Source: Chromobacterium sp. IIBBL 290-4
GTDB lineage: Bacteria > Pseudomonadota > Gammaproteobacteria > Burkholderiales > Chromobacteriaceae
Reading direction: 5' to 3'
Assembly (NCBI RefSeq): GCF_024207115.1
Contig: NZ_CP100128.1
Location: 4,898,001 to 4,962,000 of the forward strand
DNA: 64,000 bases
Below, one piece after another: positions 17,489-28,300 of this stretch. The notes beneath the pieces are model-generated. The model searched no databases and was not told where the DNA came from. It worked only from the letters and a program-made list of their open reading frames with translations. A program made the translations under genes and the position numbers. Every line of letters begins with the position of its first letter. Within the stretch, counting starts at the first letter, position 1.

Positions 17489-18865
17489 TCAGAAGCGGTA
17501 TTGCATCTGCACGCCGATCAGCTGGCCGCTGATGGACGAGTAATCGCCTTGCAGGCGGCTGCTCGTGCCGAAGGGGCTGTGCGAGGTGTTGTCGATCTTG
17601 GTATCGCCCACCGCGCGCAGATAGGCGTAGGCCACGTCGACAGACGCCTGCTTGTTGATCTTGTAGCTGGCGCCCAGGCTCAGCCACAGACGGTCGGCAT
17701 CCGGAATCAGCGCGTTGCGGTGCTGCGGATTCGGCACCGGGGTGGTTTCGTAGCCGATGCCGGAGCGCAGGGTCAGCGCTTCGCTATAGAAGTAGTCGCC
17801 GCCTACCGAGAACATCCAGCTGTTCTTCCAGTGGTTGTCGATGGTGGTAGTGGTGTCGACCGACATGCCCAGCTGCTTGAAGGCAGGGCTGCCCTTGACC
17901 ACCAGTTGATCGAAGCTGCTCCAATGCGTCCAGCGCGCGGTGGCGGCGACGGCGAACTTGTTGTTCAGCTTGCTGTAAGCGCTCAGCAGCAGCGATTCCG
18001 GCGCGGTCACATCCGCGGAGCCGCCGAAAGTGCCGTTCAACTGGGACAGCTTGACATTGAGCAAAGGCATCGCCTTGATGCCCGTCGGCACGGTCAGATC
18101 CTGGAATCCCGCATTGGTGTAATCGCCTTCTGCCTGATGATGGATCTTGGAACGATAGGACAAGCCGAAGCGGGTATCGGCGCTGGCGGAATACATCACG
18201 CCCAGGTTATAGCCGAAGCCCCAGCTGTCGGCCTTCAGCTCGCCGCTCGCGCCGGGCAGGTAGGCGCCCTTCTTCAGATCCGCCTTAGCATACTGGGCAG
18301 AAACGCCGCCGCCGAAGCTCCAGCGGTCATCCAGTTTGTAAGCCAGGGAAGGATTGATGTCCAAAGTTTGGATCGAGCTGGAAATGCCGTTGTCGCGGCC
18401 GCCCCAGTTTTCGTTGTAGCGCGCGCCCAGGCCGAACGGCGTGGTCAGACCCAGGCCGGCATACAGCTTGTCGCTGATCTGATGGGTAAAGTAGGCATTC
18501 GGAATCGCCTCGCCCGGCGCGCGGCCATTGTCAGATGCGCTGGCCGTGGAAGAAACCAGCGGCTGATGGGTGATCGGGTTTTCGCTGACCGTGGTATTGC
18601 TGCCATTGAACGGCGCATTGATCTCGGCGTAAGTGAAACCCGCTTGAGCGCGAGTGCCGGACAACAGGGTCAGGCCGGCCGGGTTGTAGAAGGCGGCGGA
18701 CAAGTCGTCGCCAGCCACGCCGGCGCCGGCGTAAGCGCGGCCCATGCCGGCTACGCTCTGTTCGGTCAATTGGAAACCCGCGGCTTGTACCGCCTGGGCG
18801 GCGAACAAGGAGGAAACGGCAAGGGGAAGCACGCGAAGGGACAAACGGGCAAAGCGATATTGCAT
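17489..18865 (-). CDS. FadL/OmpP1/TodX family outer membrane transport protein
   Basis: 458 residues. The signal peptide ends at AAQAVQA before AGFQLTEQSVAGMGRAYAGA, the FadL N-terminal hatch motif, and AAFYNPAGLTLL is the family's NPA segment. The rest alternates short amphipathic strands and ends in MQYRF, an aromatic C-terminus for outer membrane insertion. The family carries long-chain fatty acids or hydrophobic compounds across the outer membrane. About 14 strands are expected. It has its own transcription unit. Confidence 0.92.
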   Translation of the reverse strand: MQYRFARLSLRVLPLAVSSLFAAQAVQAAGFQLTEQSVAGMGRAYAGAGVAGDDLSAAFYNPAGLTLLSGTRAQAGFTYAEINAPFNGSNTTVSENPITHQPLVSSTASASDNGRAPGEAIPNAYFTHQISDKLYAGLGLTTPFGLGARYNENWGGRDNGISSSIQTLDINPSLAYKLDDRWSFGGGVSAQYAKADLKKGAYLPGASGELKADSWGFGYNLGVMYSASADTRFGLSYRSKIHHQAEGDYTNAGFQDLTVPTGIKAMPLLNVKLSQLNGTFGGSADVTAPESLLLSAYSKLNNKFAVAATARWTHWSSFDQLVVKGSPAFKQLGMSVDTTTTIDNHWKNSWMFSVGGDYFYSEALTLRSGIGYETTPVPNPQHRNALIPDADRLWLSLGASYKINKQASVDVAYAYLRAVGDTKIDNTSHSPFGTSSRLQGDYSSISGQLIGVQMQYRF

Positions 18866-19116
18866 CAGGGAAAAACCTCAGTCTTATGTTTTGGTTTGCG
18901 GCTATCCGCCACAGCAGCGCCATGCCAAATGATAAATAGACAGCACTTGCATCCTAATTAGGCGATGGAGTCTAAACTCGAACTGTCCTCGTCGCAAGAA
19001 AAAAACACAGCTTTTTGAGCAAATGTAAACGTCCTCGCCTCTCGCCTGCGCCCTGATCAAGCCTGCGGGCTGTGCTAGAATCGACCTCCCATATCAGCCG
19101 ACCCACAGTTGAAATC

Positions 19117-19674
19117 ATGAAAAAACTGATCTGCGGCCTGGCCCTGGCCGCCCTGCCCGTTCTGACTTTCGCAGCCCCGGTGGTCGAAATGGCCACCAAC
19201 AAAGGCAATATCGAAATCACGCTGGACCAGGCCAAGGCGCCCAAGACCGTCGCCAATTTCATTGCCTACGCCAAGGCGGGGCACTATAACGGCACGGTGT
19301 TCCACCGCGTGATCGATGGCTTCATGATCCAGGGCGGCGGTTTCGACACCAAGCTCAACCAGAAACCGACGCGCGCTCCCATCGCCAATGAAGCGAACAA
19401 CGGCTTGAAAAACGCCGTCGGCACCATCGCCATGGCGCGCACCGCCGACCCGAGCTCGGCCACCGCGCAGTTTTTCATCAATGTGGCCAACAATGAGTTT
19501 CTGAATTACAAATCGCCGTCGCCGGAAGGCGCCGGCTATGCCGTGTTCGGCAAGGTGAGCAAGGGGATGGATGTGGTCAACCGCATCGCCAAAACCCGCA
19601 CCGGCAGCATGAACGGCATGGATGACGTTCCCTTCGAACCCATCGTCATCCAGAAAATCACCATCAAACCGTAA
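19117..19674 (+). CDS. ppiA: periplasmic peptidyl-prolyl cis-trans isomerase, cyclophilin type
   Basis: 185 residues. The ATG at 19117 gives MKKLICGLALAALPVLTFAA, a signal peptide, so this copy works in the periplasm. The cyclophilin core shows [16 protein letters not shown], with the catalytic Arg in FHR, and SSATAQFFINVANNEFLNY. It is followed 36 bases later by a second cyclophilin of very similar sequence without signal peptide; the two probably arose by duplication and form one operon. Confidence 0.93.
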   Translation: MKKLICGLALAALPVLTFAAPVVEMATNKGNIEITLDQAKAPKTVANFIAYAKAGHYNGTVFHRVIDGFMIQGGGFDTKLNQKPTRAPIANEANNGLKNAVGTIAMARTADPSSATAQFFINVANNEFLNYKSPSPEGAGYAVFGKVSKGMDVVNRIAKTRTGSMNGMDDVPFEPIVIQKITIKP

Positions 19675-19710
19675 GCCTGCCCGCGCGGCAGCCACGCAAA
19701 GGAAAGCAAA

Positions 19711-20202
19711 ATGATCAAACTGACGACGAACTTCGGCGAAATCACGCTGGAACTGGACCATGAAAAAGCGCCGAAAACCGCGGCCAACTTTGAGCAATAC
19801 GTGAAAAGCGGCCATTACAACGGCACCATCTTCCATCGCGTGATCAACGGCTTCATGATCCAGGGCGGCGGCTTCGATGCCCAGATGAATCAAAAGCCGA
19901 CGCAAGAGTCTATCCAGAACGAGGCCAACAACGGTCTGTCCAACAAGACCTACACCGTCGCCATGGCCCGCACCATGGACCCGCACTCCGCCTCGGCGCA
20001 GTTCTTCATCAATGTGTCCGACAACGACTTCCTGGACTTCAAGTCCGAAACCTCGCAAGGCTGGGGCTACGCCGTATTCGGCCAAGTCGTGGCGGGCCAG
20101 GACGTAGTGGATCGCATCAAGACCGTACGCACCGGCCGCAGCGGCATGCACCAGGACGTGCCGGTAGAAGCGGTCGTGGTCGAAAAGGCGGAAATCGTCT
20201 AA
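19711..20202 (+). CDS. ppiB: cytoplasmic peptidyl-prolyl cis-trans isomerase, cyclophilin type
   Basis: 163 residues starting [20 protein letters not shown] with no signal peptide. [16 protein letters not shown] and [18 protein letters not shown] carry the active-site Arg and Phe/Gln positions. A GGAAAG ribosome site precedes the ATG. The following hairpin terminator closes the two-gene cyclophilin unit. Confidence 0.95.
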   Translation: MIKLTTNFGEITLELDHEKAPKTAANFEQYVKSGHYNGTIFHRVINGFMIQGGGFDAQMNQKPTQESIQNEANNGLSNKTYTVAMARTMDPHSASAQFFINVSDNDFLDFKSETSQGWGYAVFGQVVAGQDVVDRIKTVRTGRSGMHQDVPVEAVVVEKAEIV

Positions 20203-20221
20203 TTCGCATCAGTACTTACCC

Positions 20222-20249
20222 AGCCGGGGCCATGCCCCGGCTTTGTCTT
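20222..20249 (+). terminator. terminator after ppiB
   Basis: AGCCGGGGC, loop CAT, GCCCCGGCT (20222-20242), followed by TTGTCTT. Confidence 0.75.
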
Positions 20250-20269
20250 GCCCTCAGAAAACGCGCGCC

Positions 20270-20995
20270 ATGGCCATTCATTTCATTTCCGATCTGCACC
20301 TCGCCGACGACACACCCGCTCTCACCCAGCTGTTCCTCGATACGCTCGCCGCCTGGCGCGGCCAGATCGAGGCGCTGTACATCCTCGGCGATCTGTTTGA
20401 ATACTGGGTAGGCGACGACGACGATTCCGCCTATCTGGACACCCCGCTGGCGGCGATGCGCGAGTTTTCGGCCCAAACGCCGCTCTATGTGATGCGCGGC
20501 AACCGCGACTTTTTGCTGGGGGATGGATTCGAAGCGCGTAGCGGCGCCAAATTATTGGAAGACCCGACCTTGATCGAGGCGCATGGCCTGCGCGTTCTGC
20601 TATGCCACGGCGACGCGCTCTGCACCGACGACGCCGCCTATCAGCAATTCCGTGCCATCAGCCGCAATCCGCAATGGCAGCAGGCGATGCTGGCCCGTCC
20701 CTTGGCGGAGCGCCACGCCATCGCGCGCCAGGCGCGGATGCAAAGCGAAATGAACAAGCAGGCCAATGGCTTGACTGCGATTTCCGATGTCACCGAAACG
20801 GCGGTTCGCGAACTATTGGCCGCGCGCGACTGGCCACTGCTGATCCACGGCCATACCCACAGGCCGGCCGAGCATAGTCACCAGGATCAAGACCGCAGCG
20901 CCCAGCGCTGGGTGATCCAGGACTGGCACGGCGAGCGCGGCGGCTACCTCAAGCTGGACGAAACCGGCGTCAGCGCCTGCCCCCTCGGCGCCTGA
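20270..20995 (+). CDS. lpxH: UDP-2,3-diacylglucosamine diphosphatase
   Basis: Lipid A pathway hydrolase yielding lipid X and UMP at the inner membrane. 241 residues from MAIHFISDLHLADDTPALTQ. Metallophosphoesterase motifs are all present: SDLHL, LGDLFEYWVGDD, RGNRDFLLG, CHGDALCTDD and HGHTHRPAEH. Normal length. I choose the ATG at 20270 because the family begins right at this motif. It stands alone after the cyclophilin terminator. LpxH use is normal for beta- and gammaproteobacteria. Confidence 0.96.
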   Translation: MAIHFISDLHLADDTPALTQLFLDTLAAWRGQIEALYILGDLFEYWVGDDDDSAYLDTPLAAMREFSAQTPLYVMRGNRDFLLGDGFEARSGAKLLEDPTLIEAHGLRVLLCHGDALCTDDAAYQQFRAISRNPQWQQAMLARPLAERHAIARQARMQSEMNKQANGLTAISDVTETAVRELLAARDWPLLIHGHTHRPAEHSHQDQDRSAQRWVIQDWHGERGGYLKLDETGVSACPLGA

Positions 20996-21042
20996 GGCTG
21001 CCGCCACGACACGGCGGCATAGATCTTGCCGCCAGCGCTGTT

Positions 21043-21780
21043 TCAGCACGCTTCCAACTCTTGCCGAAGACGCGCCAACCTCTGCTCCGCCTTCAATTTT
21101 GGGCAACTGCTGCACCACTCGCCATCGCGGCAACGGAAGCTCTGGCAGCAAGCCTTGCGCGCCAAGGCCAGTTTTTCCGTTCCATCAGCCAGCGGCACCC
21201 TCACCAGATCGCAGGCGCCTTCCAAATGGAAAGCGGCCAACCAGCGCTGTGCCGTTTTTTCGATACGCTCCAGGCCCCAGCCCGCGTGGTTTTGGCCAAA
21301 ATGCAGCACCGCCGCCACCAGGAAATCGGCCTGAAAGCGCCCTGCCAGCTTGGGATGCAGTTTTTGCTTGGCACTAAACGATGCGAACAGCGTCGTACAC
21401 AAAAGCCGGCACTCCTCGGCTGCCGCGTCGATCAAGCCCTGCTCGCTGCCTGATATCGGCGCCGCATCGCGCAAACAGAATCCACTGACCACGCCCTCTC
21501 GCAAACGCTGGCTCATGCCGGCAAGACGCGGCATCAAGCCGCAGCCATGGGTGGCCAGCACCGCCAGATAGAGGGGTTGCCACACCAGCATCGCCCAACT
21601 GCGCGCGGCCCAGTAATGCGGACCGGCCTCAGGATGCGCCACTTGCCAATGGCGCAGCAAGGGCTCCAGCAGATCGGCGCTGCCGCCCGCGACGATATCC
21701 TCCGGTTGCGCTTGCCCGATTCGCCCATCCAAACTCGGCAGCCAGCCGGCTATCGCCGCCAAGGCCATATTCAGTGTCAT
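21043..21780 (-). CDS. siderophore ferric iron reductase, FhuF-like
   Basis: 245 residues. The C-terminus has CCQSFRCRDGEWCSSC, which fits the CC-x10-C-x2-C motif that binds a [2Fe-2S] cluster in FhuF-type ferric siderophore reductases. The upstream part HYWAARSWAMLVWQPLYLAV is also typical. The enzyme acts in the cytoplasm to free iron from imported ferri-siderophores. It diverges from a TonB-dependent receptor across a 1 kb gap carrying a Fur-like site, so the two are probably one iron-uptake locus. Confidence 0.87.
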   Translation of the reverse strand: MTLNMALAAIAGWLPSLDGRIGQAQPEDIVAGGSADLLEPLLRHWQVAHPEAGPHYWAARSWAMLVWQPLYLAVLATHGCGLMPRLAGMSQRLREGVVSGFCLRDAAPISGSEQGLIDAAAEECRLLCTTLFASFSAKQKLHPKLAGRFQADFLVAAVLHFGQNHAGWGLERIEKTAQRWLAAFHLEGACDLVRVPLADGTEKLALARKACCQSFRCRDGEWCSSCPKLKAEQRLARLRQELEAC

Positions 21781-22789
21781 CCCTCTCCCCTGCTCCGATA
21801 TCCGGCGGCCCGCCGCCTGGCGAAATGGCCGACTCGCGCCATCAAGCGCTCAGCCGCGCCTGACATACCGTCCTGCGCCTTGACAATCTTCCATGCCAAA
21901 CACATTAATACGATTGATAATTATTTTCAATTGAAATTAGCGTTTAATGCCATGGAATTATCAAGCTCAGGGCTATTTCATCCATTCATTGAGAAACAAG
22001 CAACGACTGCCAGCCAGCCACGATCTCGCCTTCACCGGCCACCATGGACGGCGGCCCGGATGACGTCCCGCCTGCCAGGCCGTCTTGCCTGGCTCGCCGC
22101 GCGCGAAAATTACGCCAAAAGCAGATGCCTGCCCAAGAGAGAGCTCTCACACCGCATGCCGACGCTTTCCACCGCACCACAAACAAACGTTCGCTTATCA
22201 AGCGGCGACAGTGTCGTTTTCTTGGCAAACGATCACGGCAGAGCAAGCTGCCACGGCGCCGACAGTGAGTTTCGCCCGCGCCCTCTATCTGAAGGGAATT
22301 CCAGTCGCTCGGAAATTTAATTCCATAAGAATTAAATTTATATTTTTGATTTTATTGGAAATTAATTTTATGTGTAGATAAAGAATCTTCATCAGAATAA
22401 AAAACAAAACACAACTTACTTGCAATAGCCCAGAGAATTTCATGTAAAGACATATTTCTTTATTATTTTTGCAATATGTGTTTCTTGAAAATGAAATGAC
22501 AATAAACTAGATTTGCCGCTTCAAAAGTACTTTCAAGGCAAAATATGTCGATCCAGGCTGAAATGTCGCCATGAACGCAGCCAATGCGTCCAACACCGCA
22601 TTTCAAGCAGAACAACATGTAGCCATGAGCCCGTAGCGCCGCTCCTCGGTCTCATCGCCGCCTCGCTGACTCCTATTTCCGCCTTGCGCCACTCCCGATT
22701 GCCGCCTTGCAGGCAGGAGTCCGGCCGCACGCGAAAAAGAACAAACGCATCAATATTAAGCAAGTCTGGCTCAAAACAGGAAAAATAGA
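21781..22789. other. 1 kb AT-rich intergenic region between iron genes
   Basis: No gene I can support. The left third has a Fur-like site and the region 22310-22510 is very AT-rich with runs of A and T, unlike the rest of the chromosome. Several short ORFs cross it but their translations are low-complexity and antisense to each other. It must contain both divergent promoters; the size leaves room for a lost regulator gene or a small RNA. Confidence 0.5.
21915..21934. promoter_or_regulatory. possible Fur box
   Basis: TGATAATTATTTTCAATTGA contains GATAAT and a diverged second half of the Fur consensus, about 12 of 19 matches. It lies 135 bases upstream of the ferric reductase start. Support comes mainly from the two iron genes on either side. 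Confidence 0.5.
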
Positions 22790-25135
22790 ATGAAACACAA
22801 TTTTTATCTGCAACCGTTGGCGTTCGCCGTGCTGGTCGCGCTGGGCAGCCCCGCCGCCCAAGCTGATGACGGGCAGTTGGAGAAAGTGACCATTACCGGT
22901 GCCGGCGACAAGCTGGGCGTGGGGTTGCTGCAACAGCAAGATGGCGCGCGCGCGCGAAGCGACGTCAACAAGGCCGCGCTGGAGAAGCAAAGCCCGACAT
23001 CCAATATTTACCAGGGCATCAATATGCTGCCCGGCGTTAATGCCTCCAGCCAGGACAACTCCGGCATGTTCGGCGGCGCATTGACCATACGCGGCTTCAA
23101 CTCAGACCAGATCGGCGTCACCATCAACGGCGTGCCGGTCAACGACTCCGGCAGTTACGCAGTCTATCCGCAGGAATTCGTTGACCTGGAAAACCTGTGC
23201 CAAGGCTCTGTTACCCAGGGTTCCAGCGATACCGACGCCCCGCATATGGGCGCCAGCGGCGGCAATATGAGCTTTGTCACCTGTGATCCGGAAAAAGAAC
23301 GCCGCGTGCGCATCGCCCAAAGCCTGGGCAGCAACAGCCTGCAGCGCACTTATATCCGCGGCGACACCGGCCTGTTCGCCGACGGCAAGGCGCGCGCCTT
23401 CATGAGCTACTCGCATAGCGAAGTGGACAAGTGGAAAGGCGCCGGCGGCATGAAGCGCGACCACATCGACACCGGCGTGCGCTACGATTTCAGCGGCGGC
23501 TACATCAACGCCTCCGTGCTATACAACCGTCAGCTCGGCAATGCCTTCGGCACGCCTACGCTGCAACAGCTGCAACAAACCGGTTACAACTTCGACAACT
23601 CGACCAGCTTTGCCCCCGGCCATTTGCCGCCGCAATTCGGCACCACTCAAAAAGAAACCGGCCCGACTCCAGCCTACTATCAGCTGCAGCAAAACCCGTT
23701 TGAAAACGTGATTGCCAAGGTTGACGCCGTACTCAAACTCAGCGCGGACACCCGCATCAAGATCCAGCCCTACTTCTGGTATGGCTACGGCGGTGGCACA
23801 AGCCAACAAACCCAAGCGGAAAATGGCTTCCTGAATCCGGCCACCCACACCAATACCGCGTCCAAAGACTTAAATGGCGACGGTGACACACTGGACACCA
23901 TCGTGGTCAACGGCAGCTCCATCACCCGGACCCGCCGCCCAGGCATCACCATCACCATGGAGCAGAGCTTGGGCAACCACCTGCTTCAAGCCGGCGTCTG
24001 GTATGAGCGCGCCCAACATATCCAAACCGGCCAAGAAAGCCTGACTAACGCCGATGGCAGCCCCTCCGATCCGTGGATGCGGTCCAATCTGCTCACCCGT
24101 CCGGACGGCAGTCTGTACCAGTACCGCGACTGGGAAACCATCAGCACCGCCACCCAGCTGTTCGCCATTGGCACCTTCAACTTCCTGGATGACCGCCTGA
24201 GTTTCAACGCCGGCCTGCGCACGCCGCAGATCAAGCGCGACTTCACCAATCATGCCAATGAAGGCTGTTCCGGCAAAACCGCGTGTCCAGCGGCTTACGA
24301 CTACACCATCAACAAGACTTACCGCGAAACCCTGCCCAGTTTTGGCGCGCGTTACTTCCTGACACCCAAGCAGCAGATGTTCTTCAACATCACCAAGAAC
24401 TACCGCGCGGTGCCAAACTATGCGTATAGCGGCAGCAACGGCAATGTCCAGGTGATCAATGGACAAGTTGTTCTGGTGAACGATGTGCAACCGGAAACGT
24501 CCGTCAATACCGACTTGGGCTACCGCTGGCAAGGTGACCTGCTGACCTTCAGCGGCTCGCTGTTCAATGTGGACTTCCGCAATCGCCAGGCCAGCTCTTA
24601 CGACCCGATCACCCAGAAATCGGTCAACATAAACGCCGGCGACGTTCACACTTGGGGCGGCGAGCTGGAACTCGGCACCGTGCCAGTCAAGGGGTGGAGC
24701 GCCTATGCTTCCCTTACCAGCAATCACAGCGAAATCAAGAACAATCTTGATTGGAAAAACAACGGCACCGTCACGCCTTTGCTACTGCAAGGCAATGACT
24801 TCCCGCTGACGCCGCGCTGGATGGCCGCTCTGTCGCTGCAATACGCGCCGGGCGCCTGGTATGTCCGCACTGACGTGAAGCACACAGGCAAGCAATTCGC
24901 CACCCTGGCCAATGACGAAGTGGTGCCGGAATACACCACCGTGGATCTGGATGCAGGCTACCGCTTCGGCAATATGGGCGTGCTGAAGAATCCGACGCTG
25001 AAGTTGAACGTCAGCAATATGTTCAACACCAGCTATCGCATTCCCACTTCGTCCAAGGTCAATGCGGCGGACACCGTTCGCTACAACCTTGGCGCGCCGC
25101 GCAGCGCATCCGTCACCATGCAGGTTGACTTCTAA
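22790..25135 (+). CDS. TonB-dependent outer membrane receptor, probably for a ferri-siderophore
   Basis: 781 residues. The signal peptide is MKHNFYLQPLAFAVLVALGS up to AQA, followed by DDGQLEKVTITGAG, where EKVTITG is a probable TonB box. The plug domain shows INMLPGVNASSQDNSG and GGALTIRGFNSDQIGVTING; the C-terminus ends RSASVTMQVDF, an outer membrane barrel signature. A GGAAAAA ribosome site precedes the ATG. Full-length. Ligand unknown; the neighbouring siderophore reductase suggests iron. A terminator follows. Confidence 0.92.
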   Translation: MKHNFYLQPLAFAVLVALGSPAAQADDGQLEKVTITGAGDKLGVGLLQQQDGARARSDVNKAALEKQSPTSNIYQGINMLPGVNASSQDNSGMFGGALTIRGFNSDQIGVTINGVPVNDSGSYAVYPQEFVDLENLCQGSVTQGSSDTDAPHMGASGGNMSFVTCDPEKERRVRIAQSLGSNSLQRTYIRGDTGLFADGKARAFMSYSHSEVDKWKGAGGMKRDHIDTGVRYDFSGGYINASVLYNRQLGNAFGTPTLQQLQQTGYNFDNSTSFAPGHLPPQFGTTQKETGPTPAYYQLQQNPFENVIAKVDAVLKLSADTRIKIQPYFWYGYGGGTSQQTQAENGFLNPATHTNTASKDLNGDGDTLDTIVVNGSSITRTRRPGITITMEQSLGNHLLQAGVWYERAQHIQTGQESLTNADGSPSDPWMRSNLLTRPDGSLYQYRDWETISTATQLFAIGTFNFLDDRLSFNAGLRTPQIKRDFTNHANEGCSGKTACPAAYDYTINKTYRETLPSFGARYFLTPKQQMFFNITKNYRAVPNYAYSGSNGNVQVINGQVVLVNDVQPETSVNTDLGYRWQGDLLTFSGSLFNVDFRNRQASSYDPITQKSVNINAGDVHTWGGELELGTVPVKGWSAYASLTSNHSEIKNNLDWKNNGTVTPLLLQGNDFPLTPRWMAALSLQYAPGAWYVRTDVKHTGKQFATLANDEVVPEYTTVDLDAGYRFGNMGVLKNPTLKLNVSNMFNTSYRIPTSSKVNAADTVRYNLGAPRSASVTMQVDF

Positions 25136-25161
25136 ACGCTTGCGCAATACCGGCAAACGGA

Positions 25162-25190
25162 AAGCCCTGGCTCTATCCAGGGCTTTTTTG
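25162..25190 (+). terminator. rho-independent terminator after the TonB receptor
   Basis: AAGCCCTGG (25162-25170) pairs with CCAGGGCTT (25177-25185), then TTTTG. Confidence 0.9.
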
Positions 25191-25317
25191 CATTGGCGCT
25201 CTCAATCGCCGAACCCGCGTGGCAAGCTCCCCAGCGGGGCGCAACAAACGCCATTGTCATTAATCGAACTTTCCCGCATCATGTCTCAATCAACATGATT
25301 ACTACTCGGAGACATTC

Positions 25318-28300
25318 TTGAGCCGCACCGCCACACGCCCCATCCTGCGCCTGACCCTGCTGGCGCTTAGCCTCGCTTGCGCGGGACACGCGCTTGCCCT
25401 TCCCTCCCCGCTGCCTGCCGGCCCCGCCGCCGTGGACACTCGCGAGCTGGGTTATTTCCGCCAGGCCGCCGCCGGGCCGGACAATATTGTTTTCGCCGCG
25501 GATGGCGAACTGTGGAGCGTGCCCTACAGCGGCGGGCAGGCGCGGCGCCTGACCAGCCGTCCGGCCGAGGCGGCGTCGCCGGCCGTGTCGCCCGACGGCC
25601 GCTGGCTCGCCTTCGTCGCTCGTTACGACGGCTCGCCGGAGGTCTACGTGATGCCGGCCGAAGGCGGCGCCACCCGCCGGCTGACGGTGGACGGCGACCG
25701 CGGCATCAAGGTGGAAGGCTGGAGCCGCGATGGGCAAGTGCTGGTTTCCAGCAGCCGCTACAGCGGCAAGCCGGATACCCGCTTGTTCCTGATTTCTCCG
25801 CAAACCGGCGTGCGCAGCCCTGTCCCGCTGGCCGAGGCCGCCGAGGCCTGCCTGGACGCGCGCGGCAATCCGACGCTGTTCGCCCGCGAGCCGGTGCCCA
25901 GCGACAATGTCGTCGGCTATGTCGGCGGCAAGCGCCAGCAATTGTGGAGCTGGCAGCCGGGCCGCGAAGCCCGGCCGGCCTTCCCCGGCCACCCCGGCAC
26001 CAGCCGCCAGCCGATGTGCGACGGCGACACCGCTTATTTCATCAGCGACAAGGGCGGCCGGCTCAATCTATGGCAAGGCCGCCTGGGCGCGGACGGCGTC
26101 ATCGCCGACAGCCGCCCGCTCACCCGTTATCAGGATTTCGAAGTGCGCGGCGCCAGCCTGGCCCGCACCGCCGCCGGCGTTCGCATCGTCTTCACCCGAG
26201 CCGGGGATATTCATGTGTTCGATCCGCAAACCGGCAGCGACAACACGCTGAAAATCGCGCTGAATTCCGATTTCGACCAGTTGCGCGCCAAGATGATCGC
26301 CAACCCGCTCAGCTATGTCGAAGACCTGGCGCTGTCGCCCAAGGGCGACCGGGTGGCGGTGCAGGCGCGCGGCTACGTGTCCATCTTCCCGGTCGGCTCC
26401 GGCCGCCGGGTAGACATTCTGACTGATGCCGGCCAACGCGCCCGCAATCTGGTATTCAGCGCCGACGGCAAATCGCTGCTGCTGGTCAGCGACAAGAGCG
26501 GCGAGCAGGAAATCTGGCGCGTCGGCACCCGCGGCGGCGAAACCGCGCAGCAGCTCACCCATGGCGGCGCCTCGCCAATCGACCAGCTCAACGCCTCGCC
26601 CGACGGACGCAAGCTGGCCTACACCGACAATCTGCGCCGGCTGTGGCTGCTGGATCTCAATACCCGCGAAAAACGGCTGGTGCGCCAGCTGGACCAGGGC
26701 GGCTATGACGGCTTCCAGTGGTCGCCGGACAGCCGCTTCTTCACCTATACCGCCGACGCCGTCAACGACTTCAGCCGGCTGTGGCTGTACGACACGCTAA
26801 GTCATCAAAGCCAGCCGCTGGCCAGCGACCGCTACACGGCGCGCAGCCCGGTGTTCTCGCCTGACGGCAAAGTGCTGTATTTCCTCAGCGACCGCAATCT
26901 GGACTCGGAAGTGCGCAGCCCCTGGGGCGCTCGCGAGCCCAGCGCCTATTTCAACAAGCAAACCAAGATCTACGGCCTGATGCTGAGCGCCGCGGAACGC
27001 TGGCCCTTCCAGCCCAAGGATGAATTGGCCGGCAAAACCGACGAAGCCGCCAAAGACAAAGCGGAAGACGGCGACAAGGACAAGGCCGGCGGCAAGGACA
27101 AAGGTCCAAAGCCGGTGAAGATAGAAGGCGGCGTCAGCCATCGCCTGTATGAGGTGCCGCTGGAGCCGGGCAATTACGACGGTCTGCAGGCGGACGCCAA
27201 GCGCCTCTACTTCACCCGCGCCGACAATATCTACGCCGAAACCCGCCAGGTCGTTTCGCTGGAGATAGACGCGCCCAACCCCACCCCCAGCAAGCCGGAA
27301 ACGCTGGTCGACGGCGTGCGCGAATTCCGCCTGTCCGCCGACCGCAAGAGCCTGCTGCTGGTCAAGGATGTGAACCGCCTGCCCTCGCTGATGGTGGTGC
27401 CGGCCGGTCCCAAGATGCCCGGCGACGCCGACAAATACAGCATCAACCTGCGCGACTGGGCCTTGCCGCTGGATCCGCGCGTAGAATGGAAACAGATCTT
27501 CCTCGACACCTGGCGCATGCATCGCGACACCGTGCATACCGCCACGCTGAAGGAAGTGGATTGGGAGGCGATCCGCCGCCGTTTCGAGCCTTTGGTGGAC
27601 AAGGTCACCTCGCGCCAGGAGCTGAACGACGTCATCGCTCAAATGACCGCCATGGTAGGCATCCAGCACAGTCAGATAGGCTTGCGCGAAGTCACGCTGC
27701 CCACCGTGGACGTGCCGGTGGGCCAGCTGGCGGCAGACTTCCAGCCGGTTGCCGGCGGCTTGAAGGTGGCGGCAATCTGGAATGGCGATCCAGAGCTGCT
27801 GGAGGAGCGCTCGCCGCTGTCCTTGCCTGAGGCCGGCATCCGCGTCGGCGACGTCGTCCATGAAATCAACGGCCAGCCGCTGGTCAGCGAATACGCGCTG
27901 GCCAGCGCGCTGCGCGGCCAGGCCGGCAAGCAGGTGTTGCTGAAAGTCAGCCGCGGCGGCGCGGCGGCTCGCACCGTCATCGTCAAGCCGGTATCGCTGT
28001 CCCGAGACCGCGATCTGCGCTACCTGGCCTGGGAAGGCCAGCGCAAGGCCATGGTGGAGAAGGCGTCGCGCAACCGCATCGGCTACCTGCACCTGCAAGC
28101 GATGGGCAAGGACGACGCCGGCCGCTGGGCGCGCGAATACTACCCGGTATTCGACCGCGAAGGCCTGATCCTGGACCTGCGCGACAATAATGGCGGCAAT
28201 ATCGACCGCTGGCTGCTGGAAAAGCTGCTGCGCAAGGTGTGGGTGTGGTGGCAGGGCGGCAATGAAAAGGTCACCATGGCCAATCCGCCTTACGCTTTCC

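Noticed and set aside
17465..18961. Plus-strand ORF of 498 codons
   Set aside because: Antisense to the FadL-type porin, which has signal peptide and family motifs; the opposite frame has none.
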